A stretch of 64,000 nt of DNA from Lederbergia panacisoli (GCF_024626525.1 NZ_JANJGU010000016.1:1-64000); one strand, 5' to 3'; counted from the stretch's first letter, positions 25,444 to 35,018 are shown. A program made the numbers and translations. Notes: a model not told the origin generated them from the sequence alone.

Positions 25444-26919
25444 TCACTTTATCATCCTAAATGCAGGTGGAAATAAAGTGTCCACATCTTTCTGTTCCTT
25501 ATCGTGATATGAATAATTATCTTTATATTTGTCGAAACATTTTTGGGCTTCTCGACGTAACCCATCTACATCCAATCCCGGGATACACCCATTACGCATT
25601 ACAACTTTCCCATTAATAAAACAATCACGTACGTTTGAGCCAGTGGTGTTCATTATTAATGTACGAATTGGATCCTCAACAGGTATTGTCCTAAGTGAGT
25701 TTAAATCAATTACAATGATATCCGCTTTCGCGCCAGGCGAAAGTTTTCCCAGATCGTCTCGACCAATAGCCTTTGCGGCATTTGTAGTTGCGGCACGGAA
25801 TAAATCAGCTTCAGTAGTTTTACGTGTAACCGTGCTTCGTGGTCCACCATATGGGTTAAAGATTTCTCCCCTCTCAAATATACGATTAAGGTTCCATGCA
25901 AAATTCAGATTTTGAATCATGTCCGCAGGGTGTGTATCCGTACCAATCGTCATATTCACACCTGCTTGCAAATAGTGACTGAAACTGTATAATGCTTGCC
26001 CACCGTGGGATTCAGCAATCGGTGTGTGAACAACAGAAGTACCTGATTGTGCCAAAAGTGTTAGTTCATTCTTTTTAGGAAAACCATTTGGAATCATAGA
26101 TCCAGTAAATATTGCATGTGGAATTAAAGTTTTTTTACCAAGAAACCCAATGGATTCCAAATATTCTATTGGAGTCATATCATACTTTTCACGCAAAAAT
26201 TCTACTTCCTTTGGATCTTCACAACAATGAAGACGAATTGGTACACCTGTTCGGTCACTAAAACTCTTTGTATCCAAAAGTACTTGTTCAGTTTGATTCA
26301 TTAACTGGCAAGGTGATAAAAATGTTCGTATTAGGCTTTCGAAAGTATTATCAAATTTCTCAGCAAATAAAAAAGCATCTTCAACACTTTTTGATCCACG
26401 ATACTGATCAATATCTCCCAAAGGATATGGAGCCATTCTGTAACTCGGACCCAAATACATTCTTATCCCCAATTCGTATGCAATGTTTGCTCCATCCGAC
26501 ATTTCTTCGTAAGTTTCCGCCCAAGCACGAAATCCATCACCGGCAATTGGCATTCCTGTTGTAATCCCGTTCATGATTAATTGTGCAAAAGATAATCTCT
26601 GTTTGATTTGATGCTCTTTTCTTGTAAATAAATCCGAGGTACGAAACTTTGACATATCCCTACTGAAACGTAACTTCGGGTTTCGAGGAATAGCAACATC
26701 AAGAATACCATGGTCGATATCAACCAATGCATCCAAATCAATAAACCCTGGGCTTACTATGGCGTTCCCAGCCGCAATCTCACGATCTACATTACCCTCA
26801 TATGATTTACCTACGTATTCTATAGTATTACCTTCAAAAACAACCTCACCATTCTTATAAATAACATGATCATCTCCATCATGCCCTATCACATAAGCAC
26901 CCGTAAGTTTGGTTTTCAT
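25444..26919 (-). CDS. Amidohydrolase-superfamily protein lacking the first HxH
   Basis: A 491-residue member of the TRZ/ATZ-type (COG0402-like) amidohydrolases. After the N-terminal beta-sandwich and the PGFID strand, where the metal-binding HxH normally sits, the sequence is PGFIDLDALVDIDHG. Later metal ligands are present: the His of RLHCCED, the His of IPHAIF and the Asp of IGTDTHPADM. The C-terminal GKLSPGAKADIIVIDLNSLR and GKVVMRNG are typical. Members deaminate or hydrolyse rings such as guanine, triazines and hydantoins. The altered first motif suggests a mononuclear site with unusual ligands or altered chemistry. RBS GAGGAGATAACTGA. Confidence 0.75.
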   Translation of the reverse strand: MKTKLTGAYVIGHDGDDHVIYKNGEVVFEGNTIEYVGKSYEGNVDREIAAGNAIVSPGFIDLDALVDIDHGILDVAIPRNPKLRFSRDMSKFRTSDLFTRKEHQIKQRLSFAQLIMNGITTGMPIAGDGFRAWAETYEEMSDGANIAYELGIRMYLGPSYRMAPYPLGDIDQYRGSKSVEDAFLFAEKFDNTFESLIRTFLSPCQLMNQTEQVLLDTKSFSDRTGVPIRLHCCEDPKEVEFLREKYDMTPIEYLESIGFLGKKTLIPHAIFTGSMIPNGFPKKNELTLLAQSGTSVVHTPIAESHGGQALYSFSHYLQAGVNMTIGTDTHPADMIQNLNFAWNLNRIFERGEIFNPYGGPRSTVTRKTTEADLFRAATTNAAKAIGRDDLGKLSPGAKADIIVIDLNSLRTIPVEDPIRTLIMNTTGSNVRDCFINGKVVMRNGCIPGLDVDGLRREAQKCFDKYKDNYSYHDKEQKDVDTLFPPAFRMIK

Positions 26920-27190
26920 TCAGTTATCTCCTCGTATAAAAATAGTATAGTCAAAGTTTTTGGAAACAGGTTATTAAGTCTAAAATGGGTAAGTTTTATA
27001 AAAAATTGCCACCTTCCCAATTCTATGAAAAATGGAGGTTACTATTCTCAAAAACATAGTATGAAAGTGACAAATTGTTGCCCCGATTAATAAACTATTT
27101 ATTAATGTTTGTCATAACTCTTGGAAAATACTTCAACTAGTTCATCATGTGGAAAATATACATTTATATAATATTGTAGGTATCTTCCAA
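26920..27190. other. Upstream region of the amidohydrolase gene
   Basis: About 270 bases containing the amidohydrolase leader. I see no gene, and no promoter I would place with confidence. Confidence 0.3.
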
Positions 27191-27194
27191 AAAT

Positions 27195-27266
27195 AAAAAG
27201 CACGCTTATATTTGATGGAAGCACCTAAAGCTACCTTATCTGCTACGCCACCAGTTGAAAGGGGAA
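27195..27266 (-). pseudogene. Possible relic of a pyrimidine-nucleoside phosphorylase
   Basis: The minus strand reads FPLSTGGVADKVALG, close to the phosphate-binding signature of DeoA/Pdp enzymes (H-STGGVGDK-x-S/T-L). Nothing convincing continues on either side, so this is a short fragment, possibly a chance match. Confidence 0.3.
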
Positions 27267-27299
27267 AATAAATTACATCATATAATGATGGAATTAGGA

Positions 27300-27360
27300 T
27301 ATTTTGCTTATTTTTAATAACACTAACGTTCCAACCAAGTTGTAACCTGTTTCCAATCCA
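27300..27360 (-). pseudogene. Small relic of a solute-binding protein
   Basis: The minus strand reads NRLQLGWNVSVIKNKQN, matching SQLGWNASVITKAAKNPEAI of the intact binding protein at 27608-29263. The DNA match runs for about 40 bases, with TAATAACACT, CGTTCCA and CCAAG shared. It is a leftover of a second, related gene. Confidence 0.45.
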
Positions 27361-27560
27361 GATTTTATCTTTATCTAACCTTCTTTAATGCTTACTTCCC
27401 ATAAAAAGTAGCTTCAAGTCGTATTCTCCTAACTATATATTATGGTATAAAATAAATAGCCAATTAAAAATTTAAATAATTGTGAACTATTTCCGAATAC
27501 AGAGAACCTATTACTATTACTGAATACTTAAATTTAATAGATGTCGAATTTGTAATATAG

Positions 27561-27595
27561 TAAAAGACCACTTCAGTTTCTACTCCTGAAGTGAT
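27561..27595 (-). terminator. Terminator of the solute-binding protein gene
   Basis: On the minus strand, GATCACTTCAG (complement of 27585-27595) pairs with CTGAAGTGGTC (complement of 27566-27576), followed by TTTTAC. Confidence 0.8.
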
Positions 27596-27607
27596 CCCAA
27601 ACTATTA

Positions 27608-29263
27608 TTAGTTACCAGCCATTCTATCTCTATTTTCTTGCCATTTTTGTGTTTTGTATTCCAACACCTTGTCATATCCGACAGCTTGTGCATCTTTTTC
27701 GGCACTGTCGAGGATGCGAAGAACTTCATCTTCGCTTTTCGCATAAAGTGCTTTTGCTCTTGCTTCATCGTAAATTTCATTGATACGTTGTTCTGCCATA
27801 CCTTCTTCTGTTTCTGGAAGAGGAGATAGATTTTCGAATTCAGTTGAATTCATTTGCGTCTTCCAAGTAATGCTCATTTGATGTCTTGTACCCCAGTTTT
27901 GTTGTTCTTCTGGTAACGTCTTTTCAAATGCAGCTTTGGATTTATCGACATAAACTGTGTTACCAGCCCATTGGAAGTTGATTGCTGCATCCATTAACTT
28001 GGTTAGGCCTTCAACATCTGTTACATATTTATCCGTGAATATTGGTGCTTCATCAATGCCTTCAATAGCTTGTGTTCCGTCCCAATACTTGCCTTCCGGT
28101 CCAAAGGAAATAATGCGTTGCCCTTCTGGACCTGTCATCCAATCAAGGAAAGCAAAAATAGCTTCCGGATTTTTAGCGGCTTTTGTAATAACACTTGCGT
28201 TCCAGCCAAGCTGACTCCATGTTCCTGGAGTGATATTCTCTTTGTTCAATCCCTCTTTATGGATTGGCCAAATCATTTTAAGACCCGCATCTGGATCCTG
28301 CGATTTTAATTCCGTATGGGCAGGGATTCCATTTTCTGTAGGTGAGTTATCTGCATATACAGCAAACTTACCTGTAACAATTTTTTCTTTCACTTGTTCA
28401 GCCGTTTGAGTCAATGTATCTTGAGAAATTAATCGTTCACTGAAAAGCTTATTCATGTAGACCATTGCTTCCCTAAATACAGGATCGATAAAGATAGAAG
28501 ATAATTTATCGCCATTTGGTACGAATTTGTTGCTCGTGAAAAGGTTCGGATGTTCTTCTGCAAATGCAGAAAATAGAACGTCAAGTCCGCCACCTTGTCC
28601 AGCTTCAAAGGGAACAACATCTGGATATTTTTCTTTTACTTGTTTCAAATAAGCATATAGATCATCTGTTGTTTCAAGTTTAGGTGAACCAAGTTCTTTA
28701 TAAATTTTTTCATTTACTACATAACCGGAGTTACCATTTGGTTGTGTAGTATACCAGTTGGGAATCGTATAAACATGGCCATCTTCAGCACGAAGTATGT
28801 TGAGAGTTGATTCTCCAACCCATTTTTTAATGTTTGGATATTTTTCAATATACTCATCTAGTGGAACGAGCATATCAGCTTCACGAAGTCTGTCCAAATC
28901 CGCATTACGATCTAACCATATTACATCTGGAAGGTCGTTTCCGACAATCATCGTGTTGAATTTTTGTGCTGCATTACCACCAGAACTGATTGGCTTAACG
29001 TTTACTTTTTTGTTTTCTTTAATCCATTTTGATGCTGCGTCTTCACCCCAGTTTGGCATTGTGTACCAGTCATAGTGACCGTACATTGTATACTCTAGCT
29101 CGTCCTCACCAAGAACGAAGCCATCGCTAGCTTTACTATCGGAATCTTTTGATCCGCCTTTATCGCCGCCACTAGCACTATCATTATCACAGCCAGCTAA
29201 TATACTAAAGGCCATAAGCAAAGCAACTAGAGATAAAGATAAAAACTTCATCTTGCTCTTCAT
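27608..29263 (-). CDS. LplA-type sugar-binding lipoprotein of an ABC importer
   Basis: A 551-residue family 1 extracellular solute-binding protein. The signal ends in lipobox LAGC (Cys25), followed by a Ser/Gly/Asp-rich linker. The body has the usual two-lobed features (VSSGG/GNAAQKFNTMIVGND, LPDVIWLDRNADL, WLDWMTGPEGQRI). RBS AGGGGGATAAGAA. Its own terminator follows. The matching permease at 29322 is 5'-truncated and no second permease is present, so the binding protein is probably stranded, unless it works with another transporter such as that at 47873-49750. The substrate is probably an oligosaccharide; this is inferred from the family. Confidence 0.85.
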   Translation of the reverse strand: MKSKMKFLSLSLVALLMAFSILAGCDNDSASGGDKGGSKDSDSKASDGFVLGEDELEYTMYGHYDWYTMPNWGEDAASKWIKENKKVNVKPISSGGNAAQKFNTMIVGNDLPDVIWLDRNADLDRLREADMLVPLDEYIEKYPNIKKWVGESTLNILRAEDGHVYTIPNWYTTQPNGNSGYVVNEKIYKELGSPKLETTDDLYAYLKQVKEKYPDVVPFEAGQGGGLDVLFSAFAEEHPNLFTSNKFVPNGDKLSSIFIDPVFREAMVYMNKLFSERLISQDTLTQTAEQVKEKIVTGKFAVYADNSPTENGIPAHTELKSQDPDAGLKMIWPIHKEGLNKENITPGTWSQLGWNASVITKAAKNPEAIFAFLDWMTGPEGQRIISFGPEGKYWDGTQAIEGIDEAPIFTDKYVTDVEGLTKLMDAAINFQWAGNTVYVDKSKAAFEKTLPEEQQNWGTRHQMSITWKTQMNSTEFENLSPLPETEEGMAEQRINEIYDEARAKALYAKSEDEVLRILDSAEKDAQAVGYDKVLEYKTQKWQENRDRMAGN

Positions 29264-29321
29264 TTCTTATCCCCCTAAAAATTTATTATATATTTAAAGC
29301 TTGCACCTTAAACCAAGTTGA

Positions 29322-30041
29322 TTACCCTTTCAACGAACCAACCAATACCCCTTTTACGAAATATTCCTGTACGTATGGGTATACACAAATGATTGGTATC
29401 GTTGCGACCATCATCGTCGCCATGGAAAGAGATTTTGTTAAAACAGATTTCAGTTTATTCATGTGAGCTGCAGCTGTAGAATCAGCTTGCGCCATTTGCT
29501 CTGTCATGATCTTGGAGCTAAGAATTTGCTGTAACATCGTTTGGATTGGAAGTAGCTTTTGATCCGAAATATAGATACTCGGAGAAAACCAGCCATTCCA
29601 GTGAAACACAGCGGTAAATAACGATAATGTTGCGATAACTGGGCCAGATAGTGGAAGGACGAATCGAAAGAACGTTCCCCAATATCCACAACCATCAATT
29701 TTTGCGGATTCTTCAGGTCCTGCAGGCAAGCCTTGGAAGAAGGTTCGGAAGATGATCATATTGCATACGCTGACTAAGCCCGGAATAATCATGACCCAAA
29801 ATGTATTGAATAGCCCCAATCCTCTGATTAATAGGAAGGTAGGGATCAAACCACCACTGAAAAACATTGTGATGACACAGAAAATCATATAATAATCGCG
29901 ACCAATCAATTCTTTTCTCGACATCCCGTACGCGAAAATGGCGGTAAACATAACAGCTGTCGCCGTTCCGATGACTGTACGAAGAACGGAGATTAAAAAT
30001 CCATTTAGGATACGAGAATCCTGGAAAACGAATATCGACTC
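29322..30041 (-). pseudogene. 5'-truncated ABC sugar permease (LplC-type)
   Basis: The frame contains the last two thirds of a MalG/LplC-type permease: QDSRILNGFLISVLRTVIGT, later the EAA-like loop EESAKIDGCGYWGTFFRFVLPL, and the C-terminal VQEYFVKGVLVGSLKG. Upstream, the frame is open only to a stop at about 30058. The first 75-80 residues, including the first membrane helix, are missing, and no RBS precedes any start; the first ATG is at 29951. The break lies next to IS relics. Non-functional. Confidence 0.7.
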
Positions 30042-30309
30042 CCCACGATTACTTCTTTAGTGTTTCACCATATATTTGAAAGTTATAAATTGACAACGCT
30101 TACACAAAGTCAAAGAAATAGATGAAAAATGTATGCAATCCCTCCTTCCCTTTTTAGCTCTTTCGTTGAAATTGCGATATTCCTCAATGCATACTACTGT
30201 TAGCAGTTTCATAGTTTTACACTAGAAATTCCTTTCAAACTTTATCATGGAATTCAATTGTTTTTTACAAACTAGGCTACATTTTTAAAAAAATAAGTCT
30301 ATCTTTGCG

Positions 30310-30790
30310 AGGGATGGGCTCCCATGTTTCTTAAATGCAGGATTAGTCGCTTTTCTTGCAAGAGGTGTCAAACAACATTGAATTTAGGGAAGGCTTTGTC
30401 AAAAAGTGCACATCGTTTTAACACTTTTACTGACACCTTCAGCGCCCCTGCGCATTTTTGTGGTTTGATTTCGACGAACCATTTCCTAATAAATTTTGTT
30501 CGATCCAATATTCCTCAAGACAATCAACCATTAAATCAGCTGTCACCTTTGATTGTGTACATGTCAGATCAAGATGATCATTGTTTACACCCAATATCCC
30601 ACACGGGGTTAAAAATTCATTTCCAAAGCCGTGGTCAGCTGTTTGTGTATTCGCCTGCTTTTGACTTGAAAATGCCGATTTTCACCCTGTCCTTGGTATC
30701 AACAGACAATCGAACAACATTGCTTTTCCCGTGATATTCTTCATGCACCTTTTTAAGATTTCCAAAGATGTCATCCGTTTCCTTTATTAG
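30310..30790 (-). mobile_element. Relic of an ISAzo13-type transposase
   Basis: The minus strand encodes KETDDIFGNLKKVHEEYHGK followed by SNVVRLSVDTKDRVKIGIF. This is the characteristic 'RLSxDTKxxVKIG' block of ISAzo13-family DDE transposases. After frame changes, pieces equivalent to GILDVNNDHLDLTCTQSKVT and DLMVDCLEEYWI follow. Many stops and shifts; the N-terminal and C-terminal parts and the ends of the element were not found. It marks the break that truncated the neighbouring permease. Confidence 0.6.
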
Positions 30791-31114
30791 TGTACTTTTT
30801 ATCATAGTTTACATGTAACCGTAGAAAAGCGTTTAAGGACTTGACTTGGAGCCTTTGTGAGTATGAGTTGTCTTGAAAGGCGGAAGCCGTTGTTCATCTG
30901 GCAAACCAGCTATCATACCCACCCCTCCAAGTAAAATCCTACCGTTGTTTACGGTGAAAACTATAATTATTAACAATATATAATGCTTCTACAAAGATAC
31001 AAATATAGTATCTTACTTACGTTAAATATGATGGGAAATCATACTACATTTAATGGCTAGTTATTTATTTGAGCGTGCCTTAAAGGGTAGTTTTAACACT
31101 AACCAAGGGCATAA
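30791..31114. other. Gap without recognised features
   Basis: About 320 bases between the transposase relic and the isomerase gene. It may hold more of the decayed element, but no frame is convincing. Confidence 0.3.
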
Positions 31115-32155
31115 TTAATTTTTCTTTTTCCCTAATTCATGCAATAAGCCAAATAAATGCTCACGCGCATGTTCTAGCCTTTCATTCCTTTGATCATAAT
31201 AACTAGGTTTTTCATATTCATGTGGATCTGGATAGATATTCTGTTGAATCCTTTGTTCGCATATGCGGGCCATTTTTACTAATTCAGCAACTTCCCCAAT
31301 ATTCAAATCTGGATGACTATCTCTCCATTCCTGGACAAAAATGTCGCAATGCATTAGTCCTTTATGATCCTCAACTTGCAAATGGAGATTTGGTTGGTGT
31401 TGATTTAATATTTTGATAATTTTTTCAAAGTCGACAATCCCCTGTCCTGGAGGCTTAACCTGCCGTACAAGTCCAGTATCTGAAAAGTATAAAATACAGT
31501 CTTTAGCATGCACTTGATGTACATATGGTGCTGTCCTTTCCGCAACTGCTACAGGATCTTCCCCACGTGCCACAACGTTAGCCGTGTCAAAAGTTACACC
31601 TATGACATCCTCTCCAACTTCTTCAATGATTCGAAGGATTTCATAGGAAGTAATTTCTTCATGTGTTTCTAGGTTGATTCTAGTTCCTGTTTCTTTGAGG
31701 ACAGGGACGAGAGATTTTAAAAATTTTGTTGTTGCCATTAGTTGATCCTGCCAAGTAACATCAGTCCGAAAACGATCATAAACATGGTATCCGGAATGCA
31801 TCTCTTTCCATCCCGCTGTTACTCCTACCAATTCCTTTACACCCATATGGGCAGCAGCAAATAACATTTTTTCAATTGCTAACTTGTAGTCCCCTCCACC
31901 AAGAAGCCACACATCGGGTGTTTCATTAGTATTGAAGGGATTGACTCGGCCAATGCCAAGGTCGATATACAACCCCATATCGTTGGCACAATCAATAGCG
32001 GATTTCAATTCTCCCATGTCCAACGAGGATGAAATAGAAAGGGGAGATTTATAATAAATCCCTTCAAAACCTTCAGCTTTTGCTCTTTCCAACGCTTGCT
32101 CAACGGGCACGTCTTCATTGATAAACCCGTGATGCATATCAACACCAATTTTCAT
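31115..32155 (-). CDS. Sugar phosphate isomerase/epimerase (TIM barrel)
   Basis: A 346-residue xylose-isomerase-like TIM-barrel protein (AP-endonuclease 2 superfamily). It carries the metal-ligand pattern of the family: ETHEEI, VGVTFDTANV, HQVHAKDC and HLQVEDHKG. RBS AAAGGAGATTTAC. It follows the PIG-L gene by 38 bases on the same strand and probably shares a catabolic operon under the FCD-type GntR regulator at 33828. Related enzymes interconvert keto sugars or inosose; the substrate is not deducible. A relic of a similar gene lies at 23410-23805. Confidence 0.8.
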   Translation of the reverse strand: MKIGVDMHHGFINEDVPVEQALERAKAEGFEGIYYKSPLSISSSLDMGELKSAIDCANDMGLYIDLGIGRVNPFNTNETPDVWLLGGGDYKLAIEKMLFAAAHMGVKELVGVTAGWKEMHSGYHVYDRFRTDVTWQDQLMATTKFLKSLVPVLKETGTRINLETHEEITSYEILRIIEEVGEDVIGVTFDTANVVARGEDPVAVAERTAPYVHQVHAKDCILYFSDTGLVRQVKPPGQGIVDFEKIIKILNQHQPNLHLQVEDHKGLMHCDIFVQEWRDSHPDLNIGEVAELVKMARICEQRIQQNIYPDPHEYEKPSYYDQRNERLEHAREHLFGLLHELGKKKN

Positions 32156-32193
32156 GTAAATCTCCTTTCACATTTGAAATTCAAGCACAAAGT

Positions 32194-33014
32194 TTAATTA
32201 AACATAGGGAACATTTCACGTATTCGGTCATCACTATACTTGTTACTATAGTCAGCAATTTCAAATGGCTCTGCAAACTTCACATTTTTGGCCTTTGCTT
32301 CTCCATACCATTTTTCAAGACCTTCATACATTTCTTCAGAAACCTCAAAAAACGCTTTCCAGCCCGTTAAAAGATATTTCTTTTTACCCTCCCAATCCTT
32401 AGGGACTTGATCTAGAGTGCCATTTGCCCAAGGGGTAAATTCATAGAACTGGGATGCATGTGCATCGCAGGCCATTAATTTTTTTCCAACACACTACCGA
32501 TATCAACCACAATATCCGCCTTATAATCATCTCTTTTAGAAAAATCCGGCATTAATAGAAATAGTGGCTCATGTTTAATGTACGGAACCTCAGGTACAGC
32601 ATTTGGATTTGCTACAAAAGGAGCAGCATCCATTACGGCAACACCAGCATATCTATTGTCAGAATGTCGACCTGCTGGATGGAATGATATAACAATGTCA
32701 GCTTGCCATCTTCTAATTTGTCTAATTATTTCTTTTCTAACTTCTAATGTTGGTAAAAGTTCTCCATCATGTATATCAGTAATTACATCATATTCCAGTA
32801 CTCCCAGGCGCTTAGCAGCCTCTTGTGCCTCTTGAACACGGCGCTCTACCAATTCACTTCCAGATTGTTCATAGTGACCGCAACAGCCATCAGTTAACGC
32901 TAAAAACTTTACCTTGTGTCCCATTTCAGCAAACAAAGCGGCTGTTCCTCCAGCATAAATATCTGGTTCATCTGCATGTGCACCTATGACAATAATATTG
33001 ATTTCTTTTTTCAT
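32194..33014 (-). pseudogene. PIG-L (LmbE-like) deacetylase split by one frameshift
   Basis: The first part (33014 to 32475, 179 residues) has the zinc-binding start INIIVIGAHADEPDIYAGGT, with GAHADE in place of the usual AHPDD. It also has the later FHPAGRHSDNRYAG, and it ends VLEKN, stop. The remaining 93 residues (MACDAHASQFYEFTPW to the stop at 32194) are in the -1 frame and are the normal C-terminal end (family pattern: ACHxSQF). The shift lies in a run of seven A's read AAA AAT; eight A's would give one intact protein of about 272 residues. It is a disabled gene, a sequencing slip, or a site of slippage. RBS AAAGGGGACAGTGATCA. These enzymes deacetylate GlcNAc-type substrates. Confidence 0.75.
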
Positions 33015-33129
33015 TGATCACTGTCCCCTTTAATGATTATTTTATTGGATCATAATAAACAAATTTTAAGAGTCAATTGACTAATAAACATAACAGGGCG
33101 TGTAGCACAAATTGTTTTTTTTAGAACAA

Positions 33130-33246
33130 TGCCACCCTTTTACAGCACCTGTAGTTAACCTTTTTCAATATATCTTTTGCATGAATAGATAAACTATGAT
33201 AACCGGTATTGCAGTAGACGCGAAGCTGCTGGCATTATTCCGTAGT
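33130..33246 (-). pseudogene. Relic of an ABC sugar permease C-terminus
   Basis: The minus strand reads NNASSFASTAIPVIIVYLFM, then QKIY, stop, and LTTGAVKG. This is the last membrane helix and end of MalG-type permeases, whose usual terminus is QKYFVKGLTxGAVKG. A stop and a frame change interrupt it. Confidence 0.5.
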
Positions 33247-33368
33247 CAGTACCAAATTGTGTACTTATGTTTGGAAAGTGGCACAAAAATATTGAAATAC
33301 AATTTTAATCTGTTATACCCATCCATAACTGCTTCTTCTAATTCCCTGATATTTTTGCTATATAACTG

Positions 33369-33503
33369 GATCTATAACAAATGGTAGGCAACCAGCTTTA
33401 TCAACGAATCACTAGCGCCATTACTAAAATCCGTCCCGCAACCGGATAAAACAAGTAAAGATATCGCTATCAACATGAATGTAAGCATAAAAGGTCTACG
33501 CAT
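33369..33503 (-). pseudogene. Relic of a binding-protein lipoprotein N-terminus
   Basis: An intact start (TAGGAG, ATG 33503) gives MRRPFMLTFMLIAISLLVLS followed by GCGTDFSNG, a full lipoprotein signal with lipobox LSGC. The frame stops after 44 residues. Together with the permease end at 33130-33246, it appears to be a transporter locus collapsed by deletion. Confidence 0.6.
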
Positions 33504-33745
33504 TTTTCTCCTATTTTAAAGCCTCTTTTTCTGGCAATACTTTTACCATGTTAAAAATTCTTATATTAATAACTCTCTTTTTCGTTATTTCGATCTTAAT
33601 TCCAATTTTTTATAAGAATTAAAAACCTTACTAAATTGTTTGTCTAAAAATATTATCGATTGTTATACCCCCCTAAAATATAGAATCTATTAATAAAAAG
33701 ATTGCTTTTTGAGTTTGCTTCATATTGTAAAAACATATTAATAGC

Positions 33746-33802
33746 ATGTATACAACGGATATAAAATTTTATTCAATATTGGGTTCCAAATTGTATACAA
33801 TT
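33746..33802 (-). promoter_or_regulatory. Two TGTATACAA operator-like sites
   Basis: A perfect palindrome AATTGTATACAATT lies at 33789-33802, and a second copy of its core, ATGTATACAA, lies at 33746-33755. Sites of the TTGTATACAA kind are typical of FCD-type GntR regulators, and such a regulator ends 26 bases away. The operator probably controlled the lipoprotein/permease relics, the deacetylase and the isomerase downstream. Confidence 0.55.
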
Positions 33803-33827
33803 AAGTATATAAAAAAATCTGTTGCCA

Positions 33828-34502
33828 TTAAATTTTACCACGTTGACTGAATATTTCAGCCAATCCCTTTGGCTTTGTAATTCTTTCATCAAAATTTAAA
33901 CATCTTTCAAGTTGATGTAGATGATCCACCATCAATTTTTCAGCTAAATTTACATCACGTTTATTTATTGCTTCAAATATTTCCTTATGATCATTACAAA
34001 ACATTTGATTCGAACCGTAAAATGCAATGATTACATATGTCAGAGCTACCAATTCTTCCAAATGTTGATAGAAATACTGGTTCCCAGACATTTCGGCAAT
34101 TTTCATATGAAAATCCCTTGTAATATTTAAAGCTTCATAAATATTCCCTTTTTCTTGTGCATCTACTTCATCTTCTAGCATTTTTTCTAATTCTTTTAAC
34201 TTGTCGTCAGATGTTTTTCCACATACCTTACGAATAATCGCTGCTTCCAATACCCTACGCATTTCAAAGATATCCTTCGCCTCTTGAATTGTGGGGCATG
34301 AAACAAAAGTTCCTTTGTATGGTACCACATTAACCAACTTTTCTGTGGCAAGTCTACGAAGGACATTACGAACTGGCGTCCTACTAACCCCAAAAGTATC
34401 AGCAAGAACATCTTCTACCAGTTGTACATTTGGTCTTAACTTCTGCTGAATTATCGCTTGTTTAATTTCCAAGTAAATATGTTCTTCATTTGGTTTACAC
34501 AC
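33828..34502 (-). CDS. FadR-subfamily (FCD) GntR regulator
   Basis: A 224-residue regulator from GTG 34502. Only a weak GGAG lies upstream. N-terminal winged HTH: VEDVLADTFGVSRTPVRNVLRRLATEKLVNVVPYKGTFVS. C-terminal all-helical FCD domain with metal-ligand-like residues (RDFHMKIAEMSGN, DHKEIFEAI, LMVDHLHQLE). Such regulators sense sugar acids or related organic acids. It precedes, on the same strand, the relic transporter and the PIG-L and isomerase genes, and candidate operators lie between them. Confidence 0.85.
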   Translation of the reverse strand: MCKPNEEHIYLEIKQAIIQQKLRPNVQLVEDVLADTFGVSRTPVRNVLRRLATEKLVNVVPYKGTFVSCPTIQEAKDIFEMRRVLEAAIIRKVCGKTSDDKLKELEKMLEDEVDAQEKGNIYEALNITRDFHMKIAEMSGNQYFYQHLEELVALTYVIIAFYGSNQMFCNDHKEIFEAINKRDVNLAEKLMVDHLHQLERCLNFDERITKPKGLAEIFSQRGKI

Positions 34503-34667
34503 AAAACATTACTCCAGTCTTAACATTTATACGTTAATATTCGTGATGCTATTTTCATTAAAAGTAAAAGATTATCATTCCTCCAATTCCTGGGTTAAAT
34601 TTGTTAGTATCAAAATAACACAGATTTTTCAAAACTGCAAGTAACTTTGAAATTATCAAATTATTAG

Positions 34668-34961
34668 GCCGGCGGTGTAACAAAGGAAGTAAAAGTTGGA
34701 TTCAGCTGGACTACATTCTTTTTCGGGTTCTTCCCTGCACTTTTCCGTGGTGACTTAAAATGGGCAGCAATCATGTTTATTATTTCTGCCGCAGTCGGTA
34801 CATTTACATTAGGATTTGGTGCGTGGATACCTGGGATTGTTTTCTCCTTTGTCTACAATAAAATCTACATTAAAGAATTGATCGAAAAAGGCTACCAACC
34901 AGCTAACGACGAATCAAGAAATCTATTGGAAAGCAATCAAATCATTTCAAGAACTGCATAA
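34668..34961 (+). pseudogene. DUF2628-type membrane protein lacking a start
   Basis: The frame from 34668 reads AGGVTKEVKVGFSWTTFFFG and then FFPALFRGDLKWAAIM, two membrane segments and GYQPAND. This is typical of small DUF2628/HrgC-like inner-membrane proteins. A TAG at 34665-34667 lies directly upstream, and no start codon precedes GVTKEVK. The N-terminal 10-20 residues and the RBS are therefore missing. The first ATG (34773) would lose the conserved part. A good terminator follows. Confidence 0.6.
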
Positions 34962-34967
34962 TTCAAC

Positions 34968-35018
34968 AGGCTAGCCAAAGGGAGCAGATAGCGTCCCTTA
35001 ATGGATAGCCTTTTTTTA
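34968..35018 (+). terminator. Rho-independent terminator
   Basis: AGGCTA (34968-34973) pairs with TAGCCT (35006-35011), with an inner GGGA/TCCC stem and TTTTTTT. Confidence 0.7.

Noticed and set aside
30324-30734. Plus-strand open frame of 136 codons
   Set aside because: It lies antisense to the decayed ISAzo13-type transposase, which explains the open frame; no RBS.
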